Below, piece by piece: positions 28,489 to 36,514 of a stretch of DNA of 64,000 bases. Source of the DNA: Dehalococcoidia bacterium (lineage in GTDB: Bacteria > Chloroflexota > Dehalococcoidia > SpSt-223); NCBI GenBank assembly GCA_026003895.1, contig BPIC01000005.1, positions 1 to 64,000 of the forward strand, written 5' to 3'. Both the position numbers and the translations under genes were made by a program. Numbering within the stretch: the first letter of the stretch is position 1; the number at the start of each line of letters is the position of its first letter. The notes beneath the pieces were generated by a model. That model saw only the letters and a program-made list of their open reading frames with translations. It was not told the origin of the DNA and searched no databases.

Positions 28489-29640
28489 TTAGCGGAGGAG
28501 GGCCAGCACGCTCTGGGGCAGTTGGTTGGCTTGAGCGGCGACGCTGGTGCCGGCCTGTTGGAGGATTTGGCCGCGCACCATCATCGACACCTCGAGTGCG
28601 AAGTCGGCGTCGACGATGCGGCTCTGGCTTGCCGAGAGGTTCTCGAAGCTGATCGAGAGGTTGTTGATGGTGTGCTCCATTCGGTTCTGGAGAGCGCCGA
28701 GCTTGGCGCGTTCGGAGGAGACGGAGCCGATGGCGGCGGTGATCTTGGTGATGGCGTCGTTGGCGTTGGAGGCGGTGTCGACTTGGAGGGAGCCGACGGC
28801 GAGGCCGGCTGAGCCAGCGGTCATGTTGGCCAAGCCGAAGGAGAGGGCGTCGTAGGTCTGCGTCGCGCCCGTCCCGATCAGCATCGCGGTGCCGCCAGTG
28901 ACGCTGAACGAGCTGATCCCGGAACCCAACAGGTCCGCCGAGCCGCCGTCTTGAATACCGGAGCCCAGCAGGTCCACCGAGAACCCGCCGACGTTGACGG
29001 TCGTCGTCCCGGAGGTGCCGACCTGAACCTGAACTGCCGAGACGATGCCGACCGATCCGGTGCTTCCGCGCGAGATTGTCACGGTGTAGCTATTGGTCCC
29101 CGAGCCGGCCGAGGCGACAGCGACGGTATAGGTGGTCGCGACGACTGCTCCCACCGCCCGCACGGCGCTAAACCCGGCCGAAGCCACGAGCTCCGAACCG
29201 ACATTCGTCGAAGTCTGAGCGAGGTTGCCATTGATGAGGTAGGTGTCGCCGAACTGGGTGGTCTGGGCGATCCGAGTGATTTCCTGCTGGAGGTTCTGGA
29301 ATTCGGCGGTGATTTTGCTGCGCTCGTCACTGGAGAGGGAGCCGTTGGCGGCTTGGACGGACAGTTCGCGCATGCGCTGGAGGATGCTCTGGGTTTCGTC
29401 GAGGGCGCCCTCGGCGGTCTGGATCATGGAGATGCCGTCTTGGGCGTTGCGGATGGCTTGGCCGAGGCCGCGGACTTGGGCTTGGAGTTTCTGGCCGATG
29501 GCGAGGCCGGCGGCGTCGTCGCCGGCGCGGTTGATGCGTTTGCCGCTGGAGAGGCGTTCGAGGGCTTTGGCGAGGGCGTAGCCGGAGACTTGGAGGTTGC
29601 GCTGAGCGTTGAGCGAGTTGACGTTGGTGTTGATGCGCAT
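28489..29640 (-). CDS. Flagellin 2
   Basis: 383 residues, same D0/D1 ends as flagellin 1 (MRINTNVNSLNAQRNLQVSG; LQRMRELSVQAANG; QLPQSVLALLR). The centre differs, with VGAVVATTYTVAVASAGSGT and an imperfect internal repeat (QDGGSADLLGSGISSFSVTG following VDLLGSGIQDGG). The block around residue 100 uses different codons and LSVQ instead of LAVQ, unlike flagellins 1 and 3, showing that the three ends have been exchanged in pieces. Confidence 0.95.
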   Translation of the reverse strand: MRINTNVNSLNAQRNLQVSGYALAKALERLSSGKRINRAGDDAAGLAIGQKLQAQVRGLGQAIRNAQDGISMIQTAEGALDETQSILQRMRELSVQAANGSLSSDERSKITAEFQNLQQEITRIAQTTQFGDTYLINGNLAQTSTNVGSELVASAGFSAVRAVGAVVATTYTVAVASAGSGTNSYTVTISRGSTGSVGIVSAVQVQVGTSGTTTVNVGGFSVDLLGSGIQDGGSADLLGSGISSFSVTGGTAMLIGTGATQTYDALSFGLANMTAGSAGLAVGSLQVDTASNANDAITKITAAIGSVSSERAKLGALQNRMEHTINNLSISFENLSASQSRIVDADFALEVSMMVRGQILQQAGTSVAAQANQLPQSVLALLR

Positions 29641-29832
29641 TCCCTTGCTTCCTTCCTCCTGGGCATCCGTGCCCGGTGGTCATGAGGGCTGGCCAGCCTT
29701 CTCACTAGCCGTTTCGGCAGAGGGGACGCGGCTCTTGAGGGCTGCTCGGATCTCCTCTCGGGCCGGCGAGCGGCGAGGGGCACGAGAGCGCGACCGAGAG
29801 GTCGGGAAGGCGGACGGGTGATGACACAATAA

Positions 29833-29864
29833 ACGACCCCCTCTCGATTTCGACAGGGGGTCGT
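29833..29864 (-). terminator. Rho-independent terminator of flagellin 3
   Basis: ACGACCCCCT and AGGGGGTCGT form a perfect 10-bp stem with a 12-nt loop. On the minus strand it is followed by TTATTGTG. It sits 20 nt past the stop of flagellin 3, so flagellin 3 is probably transcribed on its own. Confidence 0.8.
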
Positions 29865-29884
29865 TCCGACGGCGTGGCGCTGTG

Positions 29885-31051
29885 CTATCCGCGGAGCAAC
29901 TGGAGGACCGACTGCGGCAGTTGGTTGGCTTGAGCGGCGACGCTGGTGCCGGCTTGCTGGAGGATCTGGCCGCGCACCATCATGGCCACCTCCATCGCGA
30001 AGTCCGCGTCGATGATCCGGCTCTGGCTTGCCGAGAGGTTCTCGAAGCTGATCGAGAGATTCTTGATAGTGTGCTCCATCCGATTCTGGAGAGCGCCGAG
30101 CTTAGCGCGTTCGGTCGAGACGGAGCCGATGGCGACCATGATCTTCGACAACGCATCTTGCGCGTTCGAGGCGGTGTCGACTTGGAGGGAGCCGACGGCG
30201 AGGCCGGCTGAGCCAGCGGTCATGTTTGAAATGCCGAACTGCAAGGCGTCGTAGAGCTGGGTATTTCCAGTGCCCAGCATCATGGAGGCCCCGCCGGAGA
30301 CGGTGAAGACCGAGTTTGCGCTGCCGACGTGCTCGGCAACCGCGCCGTCGATCGCTGAGCCGACGACATCGAACTGAATTCCCGCGACGCTGACTTGGAC
30401 GGTCGGGGCGCCGGCTGAGACGAACGCTCCAAATTGGATTGCCGCGAGCACGCCGACCGACCCCGTCGAGCCGCGCATCACCGTGAGCGTGTAGTTGCTC
30501 TGGGTCGCCGAGCTGCCCGCGCTCGCAACGACAATGGTGTAGGTCGTTGCGACGACGGCGCCGGTGGTGCGGACTCCAGAGAAGCCCGCCGAGGCGACAA
30601 GGTCGGAGCCGACCGCCGTCGTCGTCTGAGCCATGTTGCCGTTGAGCAAGTAGGCGTCGCCGAACTGGGTGGTCTGCGCAATCCGGGTGAGCTCGGCCTG
30701 CAAGTTCTGGAACTCGGCGGTGATCTTGCTGCGCTCGTCAGCTGCGAGCGTGCCGTTCGCCGCCTGCACTGCCAACTCGCGCATCCGCTGAAGGATGCTT
30801 TGGCTCTCGTCCAGTGCGCCCTCGGCGGTCTGGATCATCGAGATGCCATCTTGGGCGTTTCGGATCGCCTGTCCCAAGCCGCGGACTTGGGCTTGGAGTT
30901 TCTGGCCGATGGCGAGGCCGGCGGCGTCGTCGCCGGCGCGGTTGACCCGCTTACCCGAGGAGAGCCGTTCCAGCGCCTTGGAAAGCGCGTAGCCCGACAC
31001 CTGGAGGTTGCGCTGGGCGTTGAGCGAGTTGACGTTGGTGTTGATCCGCAT
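29885..31051 (-). CDS. Flagellin 3
   Basis: 388 residues, the most diverged of the three and the first in transcription order. N-terminus MRINTNVNSLNAQRNLQVSG, LSSGKRVNRAGDDAAGLAIG, LQRMRELAVQAANGTLAADE; C-terminus MEHTIKNLSISFENLSASQS to QLPQSVLQLLRG. The centre (about 150-290) carries its own Ser/Thr-rich beta domain. It has its own terminator, so relative amounts of the three subunits can be set independently. A neighbouring sugar locus suggests glycosylation of the exposed Ser/Thr-rich centres. Confidence 0.95.
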   Translation of the reverse strand: MRINTNVNSLNAQRNLQVSGYALSKALERLSSGKRVNRAGDDAAGLAIGQKLQAQVRGLGQAIRNAQDGISMIQTAEGALDESQSILQRMRELAVQAANGTLAADERSKITAEFQNLQAELTRIAQTTQFGDAYLLNGNMAQTTTAVGSDLVASAGFSGVRTTGAVVATTYTIVVASAGSSATQSNYTLTVMRGSTGSVGVLAAIQFGAFVSAGAPTVQVSVAGIQFDVVGSAIDGAVAEHVGSANSVFTVSGGASMMLGTGNTQLYDALQFGISNMTAGSAGLAVGSLQVDTASNAQDALSKIMVAIGSVSTERAKLGALQNRMEHTIKNLSISFENLSASQSRIIDADFAMEVAMMVRGQILQQAGTSVAAQANQLPQSVLQLLRG

Positions 31052-31170
31052 CTCGTCATCCTTCCTTGAGGCCTCACGTCCAGCCGGACGGAGGAGAGGG
31101 GTTCGGTAGGATCACCTTGCCCCGTTCCTGCTGGGGCGTCTGCGCCCCTCCCTACACCTTCAGAGGACCA

Positions 31171-33339
31171 TTAGGCTGCTTCCTCGTGAAGCGACGATGT
31201 TCCCAAGGCGCTCCATTTCGTCAGCAAGTAACGGCGATCGTGGTCGAGATGATGCTCCTCCGGCTCGGCGACGTGGGTGTCGATCGCGATCGCGGTGGGC
31301 AAATAGACCACACGGTGCCCGCTCGCCTTCATCAACAGCCCGTAATCGGCGAAGGCGGCGCGGCTGGTGCGGTAGCTTTCGTCGATCCCTTCCGCAGCGA
31401 CCAACAGATCGAGACGGAGCAAGCAGCCGTCTTCCGGTGCGAAGTGGACAAGCGCCGGCAAGTCAAGCCGAGGCGGGCGTGGCACGTTCACTTCCACGGC
31501 GCCGTCCGACCGGATCCACCCGCCGGCCGAGACCGTTGTTCCATCGTGGCGCAGAACGCGCGGCGCGACAACCGCGACCTTGGCATCCGCTTCAGCCGCC
31601 GCGATGAGCTCGGCGAGCCATCCTTTCATCGGGAAGAGATCCGGTGGCACGATGGCGAGGTACTTGCCACGGGCGATCGTCGCCGCTTGATTGACAGCGC
31701 GAACAAGGGTGACCGGCGCGTCATTCTGAACGAAGCTCACCTCCCCCGGAAGATCGGTGATTTGCCCGGCGAGCGTTCCGTCGCCGGCGAGGTCCACGAT
31801 GATGACTTCGCACGGGATGTCCTCCACCGCTTGCTGCACTGCCTGATAGGCCAGCCGCAGTCGCTCTGCGCCACCCTCCGCCGGAATGACGATCGAAACG
31901 GAGGCTGCTTGCTCTTCGTCATCCGGCGCCTCGATGGGAAGCCAGACGCCGCGTGCCGGGTCGTATTCGGCGACTGGGCGGGCGGGATCGCCAGCGACGC
32001 GCGTGTAGGGCGGAACATCCCGGCGGACCACTGCTCCCGGCTCCACCTGTGCCCCGAGGCCGATCCGCACCTTCGGGCCGAGGGTCGCGCCGTTGCCGAC
32101 CGTCGCCCCTTCTTCGACCACGACCCAGCCCGGTCGGAGCGGTGCGCCTTCGCCAGCTGGCTCGACGTCGCGAAGCGTCACCCCGTCGCCTATCGTCACG
32201 CCACAGCCGATCACTACGTGATTCGCGGCAACGACGGTGAGGTCGTTCCCGATCCTTGTGTCGTCACCGACGGTGAAGAGCGAGTCGTGCTCGTTCTCCT
32301 CTCCGGTGACGACGTCGATTGACGCGCCGTCACCAATGGTGACGCGGTCGCCGATCAGGACGCGACCGGGGTTGCGAACGAAGCGCGGCATGCCGATGGT
32401 CGAGTCCGTGCCCAATCGTCCCCAGTTCGTCTCGGCGGATGGCGCTTCCACTGGGGCCGGTTCGGGATCGATCCCCATCACGGCCGCGCCGTGCTTCAGC
32501 GCGGCGATCACGGCGTCGAGGTCGGGCGGCACTTCGTCGACGGACGTGCCGGCGGCATGTTGCAGCTCCCACACCTTGGCGGTGGTCAGAAACGCATAGA
32601 CGGCCATCGCAACACTAAAAAGGAAACCAGGCATGCCGTCCTGATGGCCGCGCGCCAGTTGGTAGCGGGACGCAAATTCAGCAGCGGCCGCGGCAACCAT
32701 GTTCGACCAATTGACCGCGCCGCCAATCTCGACGGTCTGGCGGGCCTCGATGGTGGTCAGCCGGTTGATCTCGGCGAAGAGGTTTTCGACGGTGGGATAC
32801 AAGACGCTGCGGATTGCGATGTCGTGGGTCTCGCTGGAGAGCACCGCGCCAACACCAAAGAGGGTAATCGAACGGTTGAGCCGGGAACTCTGGCGGGCCG
32901 TGGTCGGTCGGAAAAAGCGCCACTCCGTCATATTCGGGTCGATGCCGGTGTGCTCGAACCGGTGACCGAGGAGCGTGGTTTGTATCGGCACCTTGAAGCC
33001 GTTCACCGGTGGGTTCTTTTCCGCGGCCTGACGAAGGACGTCGGCGAGCACCTCGGTGCAACGCTCCCACGGATTCAAATGGAAGATCCAATCGCCGGTC
33101 GCTTGCGCGAAGGCGAACTCCTTCGCAGGCTCCTCGTGGTCATAGGGATGATGCGGAATGACACGGTCGGTGAAGCGCGCCGCGATCTCGGCGGTCCGGT
33201 CTGTGGAGGCGAGGTCAACCACGACAATCTCGTCACACCAGCTGACGCTGCGCAGGCAGTCCTCGATGACCGCCGCCGCATTGCGTGCGACGATCACCGC
33301 CGAAATCCGCGGCGCGACTGGCCGCTCTTCTCCGTTCAT
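31171..33339 (-). CDS. GT2-like / hexapeptide beta-helix / GT2-like three-domain protein
   Basis: 722 residues. Residues 10-250 are a WaaE-type GT2 fold (ISAVIVARNAAAVIEDCLRS; CDEIVVVDLASTDRTAEIAA; EFAFAQATGDWIFHLNPWER). Residues 310-460 are a left-handed beta-helix (RVLIGDRVTIGDGASIDVVT; NDLTVVAANHVVIGCGVTIG; GLGAQVEPGAVVRRDVPPYT). Residues 485-722 are a second GT2-like domain (ASVSIVIPAEGGAERLRLAY; ARGKYLAIVPPDLFPMKGWL; APRVLRHDGTTVSAGGWIRS). Both GT2 copies lack the usual DXD at the expected place (HLNPWER and VPPDL). It lies directly upstream of the flagellins on the same strand, suggesting a role in flagellin or surface glycosylation; catalytic competence is doubtful. Confidence 0.7.
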   Translation of the reverse strand: MNGEERPVAPRISAVIVARNAAAVIEDCLRSVSWCDEIVVVDLASTDRTAEIAARFTDRVIPHHPYDHEEPAKEFAFAQATGDWIFHLNPWERCTEVLADVLRQAAEKNPPVNGFKVPIQTTLLGHRFEHTGIDPNMTEWRFFRPTTARQSSRLNRSITLFGVGAVLSSETHDIAIRSVLYPTVENLFAEINRLTTIEARQTVEIGGAVNWSNMVAAAAAEFASRYQLARGHQDGMPGFLFSVAMAVYAFLTTAKVWELQHAAGTSVDEVPPDLDAVIAALKHGAAVMGIDPEPAPVEAPSAETNWGRLGTDSTIGMPRFVRNPGRVLIGDRVTIGDGASIDVVTGEENEHDSLFTVGDDTRIGNDLTVVAANHVVIGCGVTIGDGVTLRDVEPAGEGAPLRPGWVVVEEGATVGNGATLGPKVRIGLGAQVEPGAVVRRDVPPYTRVAGDPARPVAEYDPARGVWLPIEAPDDEEQAASVSIVIPAEGGAERLRLAYQAVQQAVEDIPCEVIIVDLAGDGTLAGQITDLPGEVSFVQNDAPVTLVRAVNQAATIARGKYLAIVPPDLFPMKGWLAELIAAAEADAKVAVVAPRVLRHDGTTVSAGGWIRSDGAVEVNVPRPPRLDLPALVHFAPEDGCLLRLDLLVAAEGIDESYRTSRAAFADYGLLMKASGHRVVYLPTAIAIDTHVAEPEEHHLDHDRRYLLTKWSALGTSSLHEEAA

Positions 33340-33589
33340 CCTTCCCTCGCTTCGGGGGCGGTCCGTCGCCCACCGGCCGCCGATGCGGCTTCCTTGGCTG
33401 GACGAAGTGTCTGGCGCTCGCCCGAGCGGGGAACATAGGGGTTCCCCCGAAACGGATTACGGCGATCTCCCCATTCGCTGCTCGACCGGAGCTCCCTAAG
33501 GTTTGAGACCGGTCGCTCGCGCCCTACCGAGGCGCCGCCGACCGGTCGAATACAACAGTAGTCCGCCGCCAGCGGACGGGGGGCGACGC

Positions 33590-34882
33590 GTGGCCACCTC
33601 GAAACAGCGTGCTGACATCGTTATCTTCACCGAGCACGTCGCTCGGGAGCTGGATGTTGCGACCGCGCTGAAGTTTTTGATCGAGCGCAAGTTTGGATTG
33701 AAGGTCGCGGTCCGCTCGATCGTCCACGGTCTGACCGAGACTCTCCACGACATCGCAATGCCGAAGGTCGTGGCAATTCCGTATGCCTATTCGTCCATGA
33801 ACGATTCGATTGGCCAGACGCTCGCCGCTTGGCCGCAGTCGATCTACATCAACCTGCACTACGAACAGTTCTTCGATAAGACGAGCGCGTTCGTCTGCGG
33901 CCCGATGGACGAGTTCGCCCGCCACCGCGTGATGCACCTTGCGTGGGGAGAGTTCTTTGTGGAGTTTCTCCTCGCGCATGGCACGCAGGGTGACGGCATC
34001 ATTCTGAACGGGAACCCGGCGCTCGCCCTTTATCGCGAACCCTATTCGCGCTTCTATGACTCGCGCGATGTGTTAGCCGAACGGTACGGGCTCGATCCGT
34101 CGAAGCGCTGGATCTTTATGCCCGAGAGCTTCAGCATGGCCTTCGTCGAAGATCCCGTCATCGAATCGATGGTGTATGCCGGCGCGAACGACACCGAAGT
34201 GCGTGTCTCGCGCAAGCAAGCCGCGGTGGCGTTGCGCGAAGTCGCCCACTGGCTGAAGTTTGCTGCCGAGAAGGCTGACGTCGAGATCGTGGTGCGGCCA
34301 CATCCGGTCGTGCCGCTCGCGCAGTTCACCAACGCCTTTATCGCTGCTGCCGGGCCGCTGCCGCCGCACTTGCATTTCATCAAGGATGGCACCGTTCGGG
34401 AGTGGATCCTTGCCTGCGACGCCAATTGCGCTTCCTTCAGCACGACGATGATCGACAGCGCGGTCGCCGGCAAGCCGACCTACCTGCTGCGGCCCCTTCC
34501 ATTCTCGGAAGCGACGGTCTATCCGTGGCACAAGCTGGTGCCGAAGGTGCGAACGCTCGCCGACTTCATGCAGGTGGCGCTGGGGCGGGTCGATAGCGAC
34601 GACTGGCGCTGGCTCCAAAAGTGGGCGGTCGACACGATGCTGAGCCAAGGCGATGTGATCATGAACCTCGCCAACGTTTTGACAGCCGCCTACTACGAGG
34701 ACCCACGAATACCACGGCGAGTGCGCGGCGGTGGCGACCCCTTCACCGAGCGCGAGATCGACGAAAACGCCAAGAGCCGGCTGAATCCGCTTTGGGCGAC
34801 GCGCAAGCATGAGATGGACCGCTACACCGATGAGGACGTTGCGCAGCGGGTCGCCCGCTGGGAGCGTGCGTTGGCGGCCTAA
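33590..34882 (+). CDS. GT-B-like surface polysaccharide/capsule biosynthesis protein
   Basis: GTG 33590 is preferred (purine-rich GACGGGGGGCG upstream); the product is 430 residues. N-terminal part: ADIVIFTEHVARELDVATAL, VVAIPYAYSSMNDSIGQTLA, IYINLHYEQFF. C-terminal part: VEIVVRPHPVVPLAQFTNAF and ANCASFSTTMIDSAVAGKPT, the pattern seen in CDP-glycerol glycerophosphotransferase/KpsC-like and UDP-sugar epimerase-like GT-B folds (RPHP; a Ser/Thr-rich turn before 'GKP.YLL'). No membrane segment. Divergently transcribed from the GT2 fusion and first of the plus-strand sugar operon. Exact donor and acceptor are unknown. Confidence 0.6.
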   Translation: MATSKQRADIVIFTEHVARELDVATALKFLIERKFGLKVAVRSIVHGLTETLHDIAMPKVVAIPYAYSSMNDSIGQTLAAWPQSIYINLHYEQFFDKTSAFVCGPMDEFARHRVMHLAWGEFFVEFLLAHGTQGDGIILNGNPALALYREPYSRFYDSRDVLAERYGLDPSKRWIFMPESFSMAFVEDPVIESMVYAGANDTEVRVSRKQAAVALREVAHWLKFAAEKADVEIVVRPHPVVPLAQFTNAFIAAAGPLPPHLHFIKDGTVREWILACDANCASFSTTMIDSAVAGKPTYLLRPLPFSEATVYPWHKLVPKVRTLADFMQVALGRVDSDDWRWLQKWAVDTMLSQGDVIMNLANVLTAAYYEDPRIPRRVRGGGDPFTEREIDENAKSRLNPLWATRKHEMDRYTDEDVAQRVARWERALAA

Positions 34883-34926
34883 GGGAACGGGTGGGCGCGC
34901 AGGGAGGCGCGTCTGGAGGGACAGGG

Positions 34927-35175
34927 ATGGCGATACACGAAATACCCTTGATTCCCGGCAGAACTTGTGCAACCATTGTTGTGGCAGGCGGTGTTTCGAT
35001 AGTTGCCGCCGGCCGCGCCGGCCAGCCAAGCGCTCGCGCTGCCTTACGCCGCGCCCCAACGAGTGTGGCGCACCTGAGTGAGGCCCGAGCGGGCGGCCGT
35101 TCCGCAGTCGGCAGCGCCTGCTCCCGCGATGGCGTCAGCCTGCGGCGCAGCTCTTTTGGGCGAGGGGTGGCATGA
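34927..35175 (+). CDS. Possible small protein, 82 residues, coupled to the SpsF-like gene
   Basis: ATG 34927 follows GGAGGG at good spacing, and the stop overlaps the next gene's ATG (ATGA at 35172-35175). It starts MAIHEIPLIPGRTCATIVVA with a short hydrophobic stretch (CATIVVAGGVSIVAAG), then an Arg/Ala/Ser-rich tail. No family recognised. The RBS plus the 4-nt overlap argue that it is translated, but composition of the tail is that of non-coding GC-rich DNA; it could also be only a leader that couples translation. Confidence 0.35.
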   Translation: MAIHEIPLIPGRTCATIVVAGGVSIVAAGRAGQPSARAALRRAPTSVAHLSEARAGGRSAVGSACSRDGVSLRRSSFGRGVA

Positions 35176-36413
35176 CCACCCTCGCCCTGATTCAGGCCCG
35201 TACCTCGTCGTCCCGGCTGCCGGGCAAGGTCCTCGCCGACATTGGCGGCCGGCCCATGATCCTGCGCGTCGTCGAACGCGTCCGCGCGACCCCCTCCGTT
35301 GATCGCACCGTCGTCGTCACCAGCGATCGTCCCGACGACGACGCCCTTGCCGCGCTGCTCGCCAACAGCGACGTGCCGTGCTTCCGAGGCTCGCTCGACG
35401 ACGTGCTCGATCGCTTCTATCGCGCCGCGCGGCACTTCGGTGGCGACACCATCGTGCGCATCACCGGCGACTGCCCGCTCGTCGACCCGATCGTGGTCGA
35501 GCGCGTCTTGCGCGCCCATCGCGCGAGTGGCGCCGACTACACCACCAACACGCTCCGGTATACCTTCCCCGATGGGCTCGACGTCGAGGTGTTCTCGTTC
35601 GCTGCCCTCGAACTCGCGCACACGGAGGCGACCAAGCCCTCCGAGCGCGAACACGTCACGCCCTACCTCAGGAATGGCGACCGCTTCCGCGTTCATAACG
35701 TTGAGCATGTCGTCGACCTGTCGGGCCGCCGGCTTCAATGGTCTGTCGATACGCCCGACGACCTCGAGTTCGTTCGAGCGGTGTACGCCCGGCTTGCTGA
35801 CCAGCCGGCGTTTGGTATGAGCGACGTGCTGGCGCTGCTCGAGCGTGAGCCGCTCCTGCTGACGATTCAACGGGAGAAGATCCCGAACGAGGGCTATTAC
35901 CGCTCGCTCTATCAAGAGGCCGACGCGAACGCGGCGCTGCGGCCGCTGCCGGGCCGCTTGGTGCGGGCCGAGGGAGCAACCGTCGTCGACGAGCACGGGG
36001 CTGTCTACCTCGACTACGACCAAAGTGTGAAACCCGCGACGATCGATTTCGCTCGAGTGGATGAGATGCGGTGGCTCGGCCAGCGTCTCGCAGCTGGGCT
36101 GCATGCGCTCGCCCGCGAGGCCGGCTTAGCAGGACGGATAGTCAGCAGCGGGCATCCACTTGCGGCGTTCCTCCGCTTCATCGCCGAGGATGGTTCCGAC
36201 GACCCGATCCTCGGTGCGCTCTTTTCGCAGGAAGCAGCAAAACGCGGAGTAATCGTGCGGAATCGGCATTTTCTGACCGTCTGGCATGACCACCACGCGA
36301 TCGAGGCAACGCTCGCCGCGTATGCTGCGGCCCTGAAACAGATCGCCAGCTGGATGGCGGAAGGACACCTCGCTGGGCGGCTGGATGTCGCCCCCGCGCG
36401 GCGGGCGCAATGA
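35172..36413 (+). CDS. SpsF-like cytidylyltransferase fused to an aminotransferase C-terminal remnant
   Basis: 413 residues. Residues 1-235 are an SpsF/acylneuraminate cytidylyltransferase-type nucleotidyltransferase: LALIQARTSSSRLPGKVLAD, FRGSLDDVLDRFYRAARHFG, IVRITGDCPLVDPIVVERVL, YTFPDGLDVEVFSFAALELA, SEREHVTPYLRNGDRFRVHN. From about 300 to 400 the sequence resembles only the small C-terminal domain of a class III aminotransferase (GSA-aminotransferase type: LFSQEAAKRGVIVRNRHFLT, then DHHAIEATLAAYAAALKQI); the PLP-lysine domain is absent. Expected to activate a nonulosonic-type or related sugar with CTP. Overlaps neighbours at both ends by ATGA. Confidence 0.7.
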   Translation: MTTLALIQARTSSSRLPGKVLADIGGRPMILRVVERVRATPSVDRTVVVTSDRPDDDALAALLANSDVPCFRGSLDDVLDRFYRAARHFGGDTIVRITGDCPLVDPIVVERVLRAHRASGADYTTNTLRYTFPDGLDVEVFSFAALELAHTEATKPSEREHVTPYLRNGDRFRVHNVEHVVDLSGRRLQWSVDTPDDLEFVRAVYARLADQPAFGMSDVLALLEREPLLLTIQREKIPNEGYYRSLYQEADANAALRPLPGRLVRAEGATVVDEHGAVYLDYDQSVKPATIDFARVDEMRWLGQRLAAGLHALAREAGLAGRIVSSGHPLAAFLRFIAEDGSDDPILGALFSQEAAKRGVIVRNRHFLTVWHDHHAIEATLAAYAAALKQIASWMAEGHLAGRLDVAPARRAQ

Positions 36414-36514
36414 GTGCGCTCCGCGAGTTGATCGACCGGCTGCTCGGAGCGCTGCTGCCAACTGCGCCGATTCCCGTCCCCATTCGGCCATCAAAGAAGG
36501 AGTCCCGCCGATGA
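36410..36514 (+). CDS. 34-residue micro-ORF bridging two genes by ATGA overlaps
   Basis: ATG 36410 lies in the stop of the SpsF-like gene, and its own TGA (36512-36514) overlaps the ATG of the amidotransferase at 36511. Product: MSALRELIDRLLGALLPTAP then IPVPIRPSKKESRR, an amphipathic helix followed by a basic tail. It fills the whole gap between the two genes, so it may be a real small protein or a device for translational coupling. The RBS of the next gene (AAGAAGGAG) lies within it. Confidence 0.4.
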   Translation: MSALRELIDRLLGALLPTAPIPVPIRPSKKESRR

